Positions 27,140 to 36,748 are shown, counted from the first letter of the stretch. The stretch: 64,000 bases of DNA from Pseudoalteromonas luteoviolacea (GCF_001750165.1 NZ_CP015412.1:682001-746000); one strand, 5' to 3'. The notes: generated by a model not told the origin, from the sequence alone. Program-made: numbers and translations.

Positions 27140-27937
27140 TTGAGGTTGGCTGCATTGCAAAATGTGACGATATCAGATGCGCTGACACAGCACTTTGAGG
27201 TGCAATCCAAACACATAATCAGGCCTGATACTGCCTTGTTTTTAGGTGTCGGTGATGCAAGCTCCGAAGCGTTGGGAAACTCTGCTTGTTTACTTTTGCA
27301 TAAATCTAGGCCTTGGCTGTTGATTGACTGTGGTCATGATACATTGAATCGATATAAGACGGTATTGCCAGATGAGCTGCCCGAGAGTGTGTTCATAACG
27401 CATCTGCATTATGATCATGTCGGCGGCCTTGAGCAGCTCTATTTTAAAGCTGCAATATCTGGTAAAACGGTCAGGTTATATGTACCTGCCTTATTGGTGA
27501 CTCAGTTATGTGCCATGCTTCGCTATACAAAGTTGGCAGAGTTAAAATCAGATGTTTGGCATACATTTATATTGCACCCTGTGTCTGAATATTTTTGGCA
27601 CCAAGGGGTTAAAGTTGGTGTGTATCCGGTGCGTCATCACGCACCAAACTCGGCATTTGGATTACATATCTCAGGGGTAATGTTCTACTCTGGTGATACT
27701 CGCCCTATTCCTGAATTACTCTTGCATGTCACATCAGATAGTGAAATTATTTTTCATGATTGTGCTGTAAAGGGCAACCCAAGCCACAGTGGCATAGATG
27801 ATTTACTTCGAGAATATCCTAGTAAATTAGTGAGTCAATTGTGGGTATACCATTATCATAGTGAGCAAGATATTCGCTATTTTGAACGTGCGGGAATAAA
27901 GTATGTAACTGCCTTAAGCCCGATAAACCTACCTTAA
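27140..27937 (+). CDS. MBL-fold metallo-hydrolase
   Basis: A 265-residue metallo-beta-lactamase-fold enzyme with the metal-binding THLHYDHVGG motif (H-x-H-x-D-H), the later VRHHAP His, GDTRP Asp and a terminal H. The arrangement resembles RNase Z or phosphodiesterase-like members rather than lactamases; the substrate is unknown. No ATG lies near the N-terminus. TTG at 27140, with GAGAG 9 bp upstream, is the best start. Confidence 0.8.
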   Translation: MRLAALQNVTISDALTQHFEVQSKHIIRPDTALFLGVGDASSEALGNSACLLLHKSRPWLLIDCGHDTLNRYKTVLPDELPESVFITHLHYDHVGGLEQLYFKAAISGKTVRLYVPALLVTQLCAMLRYTKLAELKSDVWHTFILHPVSEYFWHQGVKVGVYPVRHHAPNSAFGLHISGVMFYSGDTRPIPELLLHVTSDSEIIFHDCAVKGNPSHSGIDDLLREYPSKLVSQLWVYHYHSEQDIRYFERAGIKYVTALSPINLP

Positions 27938-28208
27938 CGTGATGACTGTTTTCTGTTCATTTTGTGATGTTTTGTACCCATTTGCTGCAAGAAATCGCAT
28001 TTTAATAACATTTTAACTATTTTTCGTTATACTTGCGTCAATTTAGATTACACTGAGTTGTTTACTTGAATGACTCCCCTCGTTTATGGGTGAATATTTG
28101 CACCTTGGCGTACGACTTAGAGTATGCAGTGCGTTTTGATTTATAAAACCACTCATAATTTAGTCGCGTACTTTACGAGCGATAAAATAACAATGTAAAA
28201 GGGACCCT

Positions 28209-28673
28209 ATGCAGCTAGTAGAGCTAAAGCCAGATGATCCTAACGTTCAAGATTTATTTGCAGAAATAGATCGCTTGATGAATACCCTCTATCCAATTGC
28301 TAGTGACCAATCGCTTGCTTTAGAGGAGCTAAACCAGCCCAATGTGAGAGCGGTTGGTTTAAAAGATGAATCAGAAATTGTGGCTTGTGGTGCCATTGTG
28401 AAGCAGTTTGATAAAAAGCTGTATGGTGAAATTAAGCGCCTTTACGTTAAACCCAGTTTTCGTGGTAAAGGCTTATCAAAACGTATTATGCAAATACTCC
28501 TGCATTACGCAGGGGATGCTCAAATCCCGTTGATCCGTTTAGAAACAGGCTTAAAGCAAGAAGAGTCTATTAAATTATATGAGTCTTTGGGGTTTGAACG
28601 TTGCGAGCGATTTGGTTTATACAGAGATAACCCGCTCAGTGTGTTTATGTCGTTATCCTTGCAATCTGACTAA
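28209..28673 (+). CDS. GNAT N-acetyltransferase
   Basis: A 154-residue GNAT protein. The acetyl-CoA loop is KPSFRGKGLSKRIMQ, preceded by EIKRLYV, and a C-terminal LYESLGFERCERFGLYRDNP completes the fold. An AAGGGA site lies just before the ATG. The substrate is unknown. Its stop overlaps the converging Rof gene by 4 bp. Confidence 0.88.
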   Translation: MQLVELKPDDPNVQDLFAEIDRLMNTLYPIASDQSLALEELNQPNVRAVGLKDESEIVACGAIVKQFDKKLYGEIKRLYVKPSFRGKGLSKRIMQILLHYAGDAQIPLIRLETGLKQEESIKLYESLGFERCERFGLYRDNPLSVFMSLSLQSD

Positions 28674-28933
28674 GTTTTAGACTTCAATTTTATCGTTTGA
28701 AAAAAGGGATTTTGTGTCAGTGCGGTGACCTCTGAGATTGTATCTAGCGCTATCAGAATTTGGCTTCTGTTTTGCTCTAATACCAGACATTGTATTCGAT
28801 GTTCATTGTATACAATGTCTTTTGCCCTTCCTTCATATGTTTTTGTATTCGTTTGAACTTTGAGTATGAAAGAGTTCATACATGAAATTTCAATAAAATC
28901 AGTATCCTCACATCGCATTGGCATTTTTCGCAT
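28670..28933 (-). CDS. rof: Rho-binding antiterminator (Rof/YaeO family)
   Basis: An 87-residue protein matching Rof/YaeO in layout: an N-terminal RCEDTDFIEISCMNSFILKVQT segment like the CDDYDNLELAC start of YaeO, then a YEGRAKDIVYNEHRIQCLVLE and ILIALDTISEV pattern. Rof inhibits Rho-dependent termination by binding the Rho RNA site. ATG at 28933 or at 28918 (Met6) could be used. It diverges from the CheY-like gene with 146 bp between them. Confidence 0.72.
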   Translation of the reverse strand: MRKMPMRCEDTDFIEISCMNSFILKVQTNTKTYEGRAKDIVYNEHRIQCLVLEQNRSQILIALDTISEVTALTQNPFFQTIKLKSKT

Positions 28934-29079
28934 AATAGTTATCTTATTTACTCGTATTATAGCCGTGATGAGCCGTTATTAGGACATAAGATGTCACTGT
29001 AAAGGGGTTAGACAAGTGCATAAAAGTTGGCTAGCTTTGAAGTTCGACACTTATTCTATGTGAGTAATAAGGATATAAG

Positions 29080-29469
29080 ATGAGAATTTTAGTGGTAGAT
29101 GATATGACCTCGATGCGTCATGTGATGATAAATATGCTGAGAAAACTGGGCTTTGACGATATTGATGAGGCGACAGATGGCAAGCAAGCGCTGGTTTTGC
29201 TTGGTAAACGTAAATATCATTTGGTTGTATCAGATCTCAATATGCCGCATATTGATGGCTTGACCTTACTCAGTAAAATAAGAGAAACGCCTCGTCTGGC
29301 TCAGTTGCCAGTTTTGATGGTGACGTGTGAAAGCAGTAAGGAGAGAGTGCAGGAAGTGTTGCTAAAAAAAGTAGATGGCTTTGTGGTAAAGCCGTTCAAT
29401 ATGGCAACATTAATACAGCAATTAAAAAGAATCAATGTGTTGGATAAACACGGTCAGCTCTGTAGTTAG
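29080..29469 (+). CDS. Single-domain response regulator, CheY-like
   Basis: A 129-residue receiver domain with the acidic pair VDDM (residues 7-8), phospho-acceptor Asp in SDLNMP, conserved Thr in MVTCESS and Lys in VKPF. There is no output domain. It resembles CheY, but no chemotaxis gene is close by. ATAAGGAT precedes the ATG. A strong terminator follows immediately. Confidence 0.92.
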   Translation: MRILVVDDMTSMRHVMINMLRKLGFDDIDEATDGKQALVLLGKRKYHLVVSDLNMPHIDGLTLLSKIRETPRLAQLPVLMVTCESSKERVQEVLLKKVDGFVVKPFNMATLIQQLKRINVLDKHGQLCS

Positions 29470-29482
29470 TGGTATGAAAAGA

Positions 29483-29507
29483 AAAGGGTGTACTGTGTAC
29501 ACCCTTT
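29483..29507. terminator. Bidirectional terminator between response regulator and peptidase genes
   Basis: A perfect 11-bp stem, AAAGGGTGTAC with its complement, surrounds a 3-base loop. The A and T flanks let it serve both converging genes. Confidence 0.85.
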
Positions 29508-29526
29508 ATAAATAGCAAAGCTAATA

Positions 29527-31689
29527 TTAATTGGTTTCTGGGAAGCCTCGGTCACGCATTAATGCACTTACATCTGCATCACGCCCACGGAACTTACGGT
29601 ACGCTTCTGCCGGGTCCATCGCATTTCTCACTGCAAATAAGTAATCTACTAGGCGTTTGGCAACGTCCTTATCGTAAAAACCTCCTGGTGCATTTGCGAA
29701 CGCTTCCGCAGCATCTGAGGTGAGTACTTCTGCCCATAAGTAGCCGTAGTAAGCAGTTGCATAACCTTCACCAGAGAATACATGACCAAAGTGTGTTGTT
29801 CTATGACGCATTACCACTTCACTCGGCATACCAATTGCCTCCAGCTGCGCCTTTTCAAATGCAACAGGGTCGCCAATTTTGTCAGGATCGGTTGTGTGGA
29901 ACTTCATATCCATGATCGCAGATGCTAGGTACTCTGTTGTTGCAAAGCCTTGATTGAAAGTCGCAGACTCTTTAATCTTTTTAACCAAGGATTGTGGCAT
30001 TGGCTTGCCAGTCTCGTGGTGCACTAAGAATTTGTTGATCACTTCTTCGGTAGACAACCAGCGTTCTAGTAGCTGTGACTGGAATTCAGTGTAGTCACGC
30101 ACACCAGAGTTAGAACTTGGATACTTTACGTTTGAAGAGAGTGCATGCAGTGAGTGGCCAAACTCATGGAAGTAAGTCTCAGCATCGCTCCACGATACAA
30201 GTGTCGCCTTGCCTTCAGCACCTTTTACGAAGTTTGAGTTATTTGTACTTAGGACATTGGTTTTACCATCCATTGAAGTATGGCTACGGAATGATACTGC
30301 CCATGCACCTGAGCGCTTGCCTTGACGCGCAAATGGGTCTAAGTACCACAAACCAATATGTTTACCAGTGGTTTTGTCAGTTACTTCCCATACTTTCACA
30401 TCTGAATGATAAACTGGCACAGAGCCATCTTGAATCGGTGAAAATTCATAGTTAAATAAGCGGCCAGCAACATAGAACATCGCATCTGTTAGCTTGTCTA
30501 GTTGCAAGTACTGTTTAATTTCATTTGAATCTAGGTCATATTTTGCCTTGCGGACTTTTTCTGCATAAAAGCGGTAATCCCATGGTTCAATGGTGAGGTT
30601 TGCGCCCTCTTTGTCTGCAATCGCTTGCATGTCTGCCACTTCTTCTTTTACACGTGCAATGGCGGCTGGCCAGACTTTGTCCATGAGTGCGATGGCATTT
30701 TCAGGGTTTTTCGCCATGCGGTCTTCAAGGCGCCACTGTGCATAATCTTCGTAGCCAAGCAGTTCAACACGTTCGCGACGTAGCTTTAGAATTTCTGAGA
30801 TCACTGCTTTGTTGTTGTGCTCACCAGCATTGTTACCACGGCTGTAGTAGTTTTGCCAAACTGCTTTACGTAGTTCACGCTCAGTTGAGTAGGTTAAAAA
30901 CGGATCCATTGATGAACGAGTATTGGTGATCGCAAATTTGCCAGGTTGGCCTTTTTTCTCTGCGGCACTTGCTGCTGAGTCAATAAACGCTTGCGGCAGG
31001 CCAGATAGTTGGTCTTTGGTCAAGAAAGTCGTATAGCCTTCTTCATCAGCCAGTACGTTGTTGCCAAACTGAGTATACAGCTTTGATAATTTCAGATTAA
31101 TTTCAGCATAACGTTCAGCATTTTTGCCTTCTAGTGTCGCGCCATGGCGGGCAAAGCTATTGTATTGAGTCCAAGTTACACGTTGCTGTTCAGGCGTCAG
31201 TGTTTTGTATTCGGCACCTTCGTATACTACCTTTACACGCTGGAACAGAGCTTTGTTCTGGTTACGTTTTGATTCGAATTCTGACATCTTTGCCATCACA
31301 ATGGCTTGCTGCTCTCGCACTTCAGGTGAAGACAGGTTGGTGATGTAGGTAACGAAGTATGGATACATATTTTGCACAGCACTGCCCGAGCGCTCGAGGG
31401 CTGCAATGGTATTTTCAAATGTTGGAGACTCTGGGTTATTAACGATGGCATCAAGCTCAGCAAGTTGCTCTGCAAGCGCAATCTCCGCTGCTGGTACTAA
31501 GTCTTCGAGATTCATGTCGCCAAACTGAGGAACTCCTTGATAAGGGCCTGTATATTCTTTCAATAAAGGGTTTGAATATTGTTTTTTTACTTGTTCAACG
31601 GATGCTGAGTCTTGTGAGCTAGGAGTGGTGCTGCACCCAGCTAGCGCTAAACATACCGCAGCGCTTAAAAATGACATTTTTAATTTCAT
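29527..31689 (-). CDS. M3-family peptidyl-dipeptidase lipoprotein (Dcp-like)
   Basis: A 720-residue zinc peptidase. The catalytic motif is FHEFGHSLHAL, with further M3 signatures around it (SWSDAETY before, MDMKFHTTDPD after, and the late HRTTHFGHVFSGEGYATAYYGYLWAEV). It has a lipoprotein signal (CLALAGCST), so it acts in the periplasm, trimming dipeptides from peptides. ATG at 31689 was chosen; a longer frame to 31830 would place polar sequence before the signal. The 357-bp gap upstream, 31690-32046, is very A+T-rich and holds no gene that I can see. Confidence 0.92.
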   Translation of the reverse strand: MKLKMSFLSAAVCLALAGCSTTPSSQDSASVEQVKKQYSNPLLKEYTGPYQGVPQFGDMNLEDLVPAAEIALAEQLAELDAIVNNPESPTFENTIAALERSGSAVQNMYPYFVTYITNLSSPEVREQQAIVMAKMSEFESKRNQNKALFQRVKVVYEGAEYKTLTPEQQRVTWTQYNSFARHGATLEGKNAERYAEINLKLSKLYTQFGNNVLADEEGYTTFLTKDQLSGLPQAFIDSAASAAEKKGQPGKFAITNTRSSMDPFLTYSTERELRKAVWQNYYSRGNNAGEHNNKAVISEILKLRRERVELLGYEDYAQWRLEDRMAKNPENAIALMDKVWPAAIARVKEEVADMQAIADKEGANLTIEPWDYRFYAEKVRKAKYDLDSNEIKQYLQLDKLTDAMFYVAGRLFNYEFSPIQDGSVPVYHSDVKVWEVTDKTTGKHIGLWYLDPFARQGKRSGAWAVSFRSHTSMDGKTNVLSTNNSNFVKGAEGKATLVSWSDAETYFHEFGHSLHALSSNVKYPSSNSGVRDYTEFQSQLLERWLSTEEVINKFLVHHETGKPMPQSLVKKIKESATFNQGFATTEYLASAIMDMKFHTTDPDKIGDPVAFEKAQLEAIGMPSEVVMRHRTTHFGHVFSGEGYATAYYGYLWAEVLTSDAAEAFANAPGGFYDKDVAKRLVDYLFAVRNAMDPAEAYRKFRGRDADVSALMRDRGFPETN

Positions 31690-32046
31690 AGTATTCTCAG
31701 TTTGTTCGATTGATAATTGTGAGTTATTGAGTTGCAATATTGACCACGTACTGGCCCCTATATCTGATTTTACAGGAGATACAAGCTTGCTAATTCGGGA
31801 ACATACTACTGTAATCAGTGTAAAGTGCAAATTTGATCAAGTGTAAAAGTATTGCAAAATGTGACGACCAAAAAATAGGGTAACTTTGCCGCTTTTAAAT
31901 CGCTATTCATCGAAATTTTGATGAAATTTACTATTTTTTATATTCTATTTTTTATGAATTTTAATTTTTTTCATAAAACTTTATCTTGATTGTTGGCTAA
32001 ATTTGAGCCACTTTAGTTACACATACTGTGAACCCGTGATGACATC

Positions 32047-32622
32047 ATGGAAATTGGTATCTTTATTTATAATGGTGTAGAAGCATTGGACTTTTGCGGT
32101 CCACTAGAAGTGTTTTCCACTGCTTCACGCATCTCAAAACGTCCTATCAATGTTAGCTTGATAGCGCCTAGTAACTCACCTATTAGAGCACGCGGCGACT
32201 TATCGATTAATCCTCATTTTTGTATTCATGGTCACCCTAGGTTTGATTTATTAATTGTTGCTGGTGGCAGACTTGACCGTGTGATAGATAATCAGGCGGT
32301 ATTAGACTGGTTGGCAGAGACTGCAACGCATACTCGTCACTGTGCCTCTATATGTAGCGGTGTATTTTTGTTTGCAAAAGCAGGCTTGATTGAGGGAAAA
32401 ACGGTTACAACGCATTGGCAGCGTATTGAAGAGCTGCGTGAAAACTATCCTCATTTATTAGTAATCAATGACAAAAGGTTCGTCACAGATCAGAATTTTA
32501 CTAGCTCGGCAGGTGTCGCTTGTGGCATTGATATGAGCCTAGATATGGTGAAGAAAAGGTTTGGCTTTGACGTTGCCAGACAAACAGCTCATCAAATGGA
32601 TTACCTGTGGTCAGAGTTATAA
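32047..32622 (+). CDS. DJ-1/PfpI family protein
   Basis: A 191-residue protein equivalent to the N-terminal domain of GlxA-type regulators but without the AraC part. It starts IGIFIYNGVEALDFCGPLEVF and has the nucleophile-elbow Cys in ASICSGVFLFAKAGL and the following TTHW and SSAGVACGIDMSL. It resembles isonitrile hydratase-like proteins; activity is not proven. It is followed after 103 bp by a reductase-like gene on the same strand. Confidence 0.87.
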   Translation: MEIGIFIYNGVEALDFCGPLEVFSTASRISKRPINVSLIAPSNSPIRARGDLSINPHFCIHGHPRFDLLIVAGGRLDRVIDNQAVLDWLAETATHTRHCASICSGVFLFAKAGLIEGKTVTTHWQRIEELRENYPHLLVINDKRFVTDQNFTSSAGVACGIDMSLDMVKKRFGFDVARQTAHQMDYLWSEL

Positions 32623-32725
32623 ACTCGCCAGTGGTCTTTTTATACTAAAAATTGTATCAAAGCTGCTAATTAATCTAGACTTTTAGCCGATACTTAATCA
32701 TTGACTAAAGTAGGCGGTGAGGGTA

Positions 32726-33274
32726 ATGAAGGCAAAAAATACAGTATATTTAGCGCAGAGCTTAGACGGGTTTATTGCAGATCCAAACGGTAATATAGAT
32801 TGGTTGTCCAAAATAGAGAATCCGCAGCATAGTGATCTTGGCTTTGCCGATTTTATGGCGCAGATAGATGCTATTGTTATGGGCAGAAATACGTTTGAGC
32901 AGGTAATGCAGTATGGGCAGTGGCCTTATGACAAACCTGTTTTTGTGTTAAGTCAGTCATTAGAAAAGCTGCCTGAGCAGAGTAAAGATAAAGCTTACTT
33001 AGTTTGTGCCAGTGAAAAAGAGGTCATATCTCAGCTTCATCAACTCGGCCATTACCGTTTATATGTTGATGGTGGGAAGCTAGTTCAGAGCTTTTTAACT
33101 AAAGAATTGATAGATGAGCTAATCGTCATTACGGTGCCTGTTGTACTTGGTCAGGGGTTAAAATGGCTGCCAGACTCTCCGCTCAAAGGTAAAATAAGTT
33201 TGTTGGCGACGTCAGTATTACTAGGTCAATTAGTTCAGTCGCACTATCAAGTACGCACAGGTTCGTCTGTGTAA
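32726..33274 (+). CDS. Dihydrofolate reductase family protein (RibD C-terminal-like)
   Basis: A 182-residue protein of the DHFR/RibD-C superfamily: VYLAQSLDGFIADPNGNIDWL at the N-terminus, IVMGRNTFEQVM (NADPH-binding), PVFVLSQ and YVDGGKLVQSFL. YwjB/YyaP-like members are uncharacterised reductases. ATG at 32726 with GGTGAGG before it was chosen over GTG at 32717. Its stop codon forms part of a recurrent TGTAAAGGGG motif. Confidence 0.85.
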   Translation: MKAKNTVYLAQSLDGFIADPNGNIDWLSKIENPQHSDLGFADFMAQIDAIVMGRNTFEQVMQYGQWPYDKPVFVLSQSLEKLPEQSKDKAYLVCASEKEVISQLHQLGHYRLYVDGGKLVQSFLTKELIDELIVITVPVVLGQGLKWLPDSPLKGKISLLATSVLLGQLVQSHYQVRTGSSV

Positions 33275-33302
33275 AGGGGGCTGACAGTTGTCTCATCTGC
33301 CT

Positions 33303-33731
33303 TTATATACGTTTGAGTATCATATAATCTTCAAATTCATCTTCAGAGTACGTTTGGAACCCTAACTTGTGATAGAGACGCTGCGCAGGGTTTTCTTTTA
33401 ACACACTCAGGTGTGCAGGAATGGTTGGGTAACGATTTAAAATAAATCTTAGTACGGCGGTGCCAATTCCTTTATTTTGATATTCAGGCGCAATTTGAAG
33501 TTGCATGATTTCAAGGTGGTGTACTGTTGCCCTATACCTCAAGCAGCCCACTTTATTTTCATCAATGAATACTAAGTTGGCATAATGATAATACTCCTCC
33601 AATCTACTTAAATGGGCCTCATGACACAAAAATATCCCCAGTCGTTCTAGGTGCTCTGTCATCGTTTCCTCTCGCAGGGCGAGTAAATAGGGCTTATCAG
33701 ACTCTAAGGCACGCTTTAGAGTAATGTTCAT
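33303..33731 (-). CDS. GNAT N-acetyltransferase
   Basis: A 142-residue GNAT protein with LQIAPEYQNKGIGTAVLRFIL as the acetyl-CoA loop and LYHKLGFQTYSEDEFEDYMIL at the end. It converges on the DHFR-family gene. The substrate is unknown. Confidence 0.85.
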   Translation of the reverse strand: MNITLKRALESDKPYLLALREETMTEHLERLGIFLCHEAHLSRLEEYYHYANLVFIDENKVGCLRYRATVHHLEIMQLQIAPEYQNKGIGTAVLRFILNRYPTIPAHLSVLKENPAQRLYHKLGFQTYSEDEFEDYMILKRI

Positions 33732-33926
33732 GCTTTATCCTTGCGATTTTGAGCTATGTACTTGGCATGTGAAACGCAATAAATACAACTATTAATGTAT
33801 GCCATCAAGATGACAAACTGTGCATAAAGCAATGAGATTTACTAAGCACCACTATTTTAAGTTTGGAAGATTAAAAAAATTATGGCAGTGCTCGTCAGGT
33901 AATTATGGGGTTTTTGAGATTACATT

Positions 33927-34418
33927 ATGAAAGTCGAATTAGTCAGTTACGATGAAGCGTGGCCTAAAGAGTTTGAGCGAGAGCAAGCACATTTATTATC
34001 GCTTGTAAGGCCTTGGCTTCATGGCACAATAGAGCATGTCGGTAGTACCTCAGTACCGGGTATGTCTGCAAAGCCTATTATTGATATTATGGTTGGAGTG
34101 CGCAGCCTCAATGAGTCAATTGATGCGATAGAGACTTTGCGTACACATGGATATTGCTATTACCCATATAAACCTGAGTACATGCATTGGTTTTGCAAGC
34201 CTTCACCGGAATTTAGGACACACCATATTCACCTGATCCCTTTTAAGAGTGCGTTATGGTACGAGCGGGTCAAGTTCAGGGATATACTACGTACAAATGA
34301 TACAATCGCTAAGCAATATGCACAGTTAAAACATTCGCTTGCACTTGAAAATTGTCAAGACAGAGAAGCGTATACTCGTAAAAAGTGGCCATTTATTGAG
34401 AAGGTATTAGGGTATTAA
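33927..34418 (+). CDS. GrpB family protein (UPF0157), copy 1
   Basis: A 163-residue nucleotidyltransferase-like protein of the GrpB family: VELVSYDEAWPKEFERE, then IEHVGSTSVPGMSAKPIIDIMVGV and HHIHLIPF. The family is related to dephospho-CoA-kinase C-terminal extensions and is biochemically obscure. A second paralogue lies at 46484-47041. A weak long-loop inverted repeat (TTGCCAT/ATGGCAA) follows. Confidence 0.88.
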   Translation: MKVELVSYDEAWPKEFEREQAHLLSLVRPWLHGTIEHVGSTSVPGMSAKPIIDIMVGVRSLNESIDAIETLRTHGYCYYPYKPEYMHWFCKPSPEFRTHHIHLIPFKSALWYERVKFRDILRTNDTIAKQYAQLKHSLALENCQDREAYTRKKWPFIEKVLGY

Positions 34419-34467
34419 TTTTTGCCATACTCTACTTTTTTAATCTTGAGCATGGCAATTAAAAAGG

Positions 34468-35220
34468 CTATCGACTGACAAATCCACCGTTTACAAACAA
34501 AGTTTGTCCTGTAGTCCATTGCGATTGCGATGAGCAAAGGAAATCGACCATAGGTACGATGTCTTCAATGGTACCAAGTCGACCAGCGACACTAGCACCG
34601 CTTAAATAGGCGACAGAGTCTGTATCTTCTTGTTTATGAAAAAAGTCTGTATCAATAGGCCCAGGGCAGATCATGTTGACAGTGATCCCACGTGCGCCGA
34701 TTTCTTTGGCAAGCGCTTTGGTGAAATGCTCTACAGGAGCTTTAGATCCCGCGTAGAGTGCATAGTTGCCGGTAAATGCGCTTAAAAGAGAAGTGCCTAT
34801 ATTAATTATTCGGCCATTATCTTGAAGTATTTTAGCCGCTTCCTGCATAACAAAAAAAACACCCTTAGCGTTTATGTTAAATAGTGTATCAAAGTCAGAC
34901 TCTGAATAATCAAAAATGCTTTTTTGCATACTTGACCTGCATTGTTGATCACGATATCAATTTTGCCGAATGATTCTAACGTTTGTGCAAAGAGGTTTTT
35001 GACTTGGTCAGTGCTGCTTAAATCGGCTTGGACTACTGACGCCATTCGCCCTAACTGAATGATTTTTTCAGCAGTATTTAGTGCATGTGTGCGCGCTTTC
35101 ACTGTGGTAATGAATGACAATATCACAACCTTGTTTGGCGAGACTGAGTGCAAATGCTTGGCCCATGTTTTTTGCACCGCCTGTAATGAGTGCCACTTTA
35201 CCTTGCAACGGAGTATTCAT
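34468..35220 (-). pseudogene. SDR-family oxidoreductase with two compensating frameshifts
   Basis: A short-chain dehydrogenase (FabG-like) gene. The first frame gives KVALITGGAKNMGQ from the ATG at 35220, with the TGxxxGxG-type cofactor loop. The middle part continues in another frame (ADLSSTDQVKNLF, IDIVINNAG), and the last part returns to the first frame (GRIINIGTSLLSAFTGNYALYAGSKA, ITVNMICPGPIDTDFF, GQTLFVNGGF). The breaks lie near 35095 (GC run) and 34926 (a run of six As where seven would keep frame). Both indels together keep overall phase, but the middle section is unreadable without two shifts. It is a pseudogene or carries two sequencing errors. Confidence 0.85.
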
Positions 35221-35342
35221 GCTCTATTCCTTGTGAAGTTTATTTAATCACTAAAACTATAGTGGTTTTTGACTGTTTTCATTATTTTCTTTAATGATAG
35301 ACTTAAACTTTTCAACGTGATTTATATGTGCGAGAGGGTTTC

Positions 35343-35816
35343 ATGCAAACTGTGAGTATTTTTGTTGATGTACAAAATATCTATTACACCACAAAGAGCG
35401 CCTATAAACGTAACTTTGACTACAATCGCTTTTGGGCTGAAGTGACACACAATAGACAAGTTATTCACGCCTATGCTTATGCTATTGACAGAGGTGATGA
35501 GAAACAGCGCCAGTTTCAGAATATTCTCAGGGCCATAGGGTTTGAAGTTAAGCTAAAGCCTTTCATTCAACGTGCGGATGGTTCCGCGAAAGGGGATTGG
35601 GATGTCGGGATCACTATTGATGTTTTGGAGTCGGCTAAGCAATCAGATTTAATTATTTTGGCGTCAGGAGATGGTGACTTTGACATTTTGCTTAACACTG
35701 TTCGTGACAAGTATCAGACTGACGCACATGTCTATGGTGTCCCTTCGTTAACGGCAACAAGTCTAATGAACGCAGCTTCTGAGTATATCGCGATAGAATC
35801 CGAGTTACTTTTGTAG
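35343..35816 (+). CDS. NYN-domain (LabA/DUF88-like) protein
   Basis: A 157-residue protein of the NYN PIN-like nuclease fold: SIFVDVQNIYYTTK at the start, the acidic KGDWDVGITIDVLESAKQSDLIILASGDGDFDILL core and a terminal AASEYIAIE. Members are likely RNA- or nucleic-acid-cleaving enzymes; activity is inferred from conserved Asp residues. ATG at 35343 has GAGAGGG upstream; a GTG at 35328 is in frame. Confidence 0.88.
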   Translation: MQTVSIFVDVQNIYYTTKSAYKRNFDYNRFWAEVTHNRQVIHAYAYAIDRGDEKQRQFQNILRAIGFEVKLKPFIQRADGSAKGDWDVGITIDVLESAKQSDLIILASGDGDFDILLNTVRDKYQTDAHVYGVPSLTATSLMNAASEYIAIESELLL

Positions 35817-35822
35817 CAACGG

Positions 35823-35859
35823 TTGCAATAAGCGGTTGTTGTGGAACCACTTATTGCAA
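35823..35859. terminator. Hairpin between converging NYN and hydrolase genes
   Basis: TTGCAATAAG pairs perfectly with CTTATTGCAA. After one mismatch there are four more pairs (GGTT/AACC) and a 7-base loop. There is no T-tract, so its role as a terminator is inferred from position. Confidence 0.55.
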
Positions 35860-35875
35860 ACTATTAGGGATCAGA

Positions 35876-36634
35876 TTATTTTTTTAACGTGTTGTTTAGC
35901 GTGTGGCACGCATGGCCATGTAAGTATCCCTTAACTAAAGTCGTCATTGACTGTTTTAGCCAAGCTGGGCCCTCATCTGTCATATCATTGTGTTTTGACT
36001 GAGGCACTTTGATCACGCATACAGGATAAGTTTGCGATTCTTTTTCTGTATATAACACACCTTTATCGGCAGGGAAATCACTACCGCGAATTGACAATAC
36101 TGACACTGAAGGGTTGCGTGGAAGTGGTACTCGCCTATGATCCAGCGTGACTAGTCCGGACACATAAGGGGCGCCTTGATTAATTAGCAAAGAGGATATG
36201 TCTCCACCATTAGAATGGCCAAACAGTAGTAAGTTATTAAAATCATAGTTTGGATAGGTTAATTTGAGCGTGTTACGAACAAACTGCAACGTTTTGGCTC
36301 CTCGTTGCCAATTTTCCTGTCGGGTTTCGTATAAATTACCTGAGACGGATAAGGGCGGATCTTCTTTGAGTTCATGACGAATTGCCACGGATAAATAGCC
36401 TTGTTGTGCCAATGTTGTGCTAAGAAATTGATAATCTTGATGTGATACACCGTATCCAGCACTAATAAACGCAACTGGGCATGGCTTTTTGGCATTGCAA
36501 TCAGTTGTATGAGTTGGGGGGGTAATTTCAATAGGAATAGACCTGTTACGCGCCTCGTCATGTAGCAGTTGGGCATTATCGCCATAGGCATATGTAGTTA
36601 TCATTGTTATCAACGCAAGTACTAACTTGTTCAC
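35876..36634 (-). CDS. Exported alpha/beta hydrolase
   Basis: A 252-residue protein with a signal peptide (NKLVLALITMITTYAYG) and an alpha/beta hydrolase fold. The nucleophile elbow is FGHSNGGD, with a likely oxyanion region around FISAGYG and a late KHNDM holding the catalytic His. Two Cys (DCNAKKPCP) may form a disulfide. It acts in the periplasm; the substrate is unknown. GTG at 36634 was chosen because GGAAAG lies 7 bp upstream and it starts the signal. Confidence 0.82.
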   Translation of the reverse strand: MNKLVLALITMITTYAYGDNAQLLHDEARNRSIPIEITPPTHTTDCNAKKPCPVAFISAGYGVSHQDYQFLSTTLAQQGYLSVAIRHELKEDPPLSVSGNLYETRQENWQRGAKTLQFVRNTLKLTYPNYDFNNLLLFGHSNGGDISSLLINQGAPYVSGLVTLDHRRVPLPRNPSVSVLSIRGSDFPADKGVLYTEKESQTYPVCVIKVPQSKHNDMTDEGPAWLKQSMTTLVKGYLHGHACHTLNNTLKK

Positions 36635-36748
36635 CGTGTTACTTTCCTTATTATATTGAGCGCAGCGAGTATAAGCTGCGCTCAATTAATAGTAAATGTA
36701 TGAAAAGTAAAAGCTTGTCATCTGTAAATGGGGTTTACAGTGACCATT

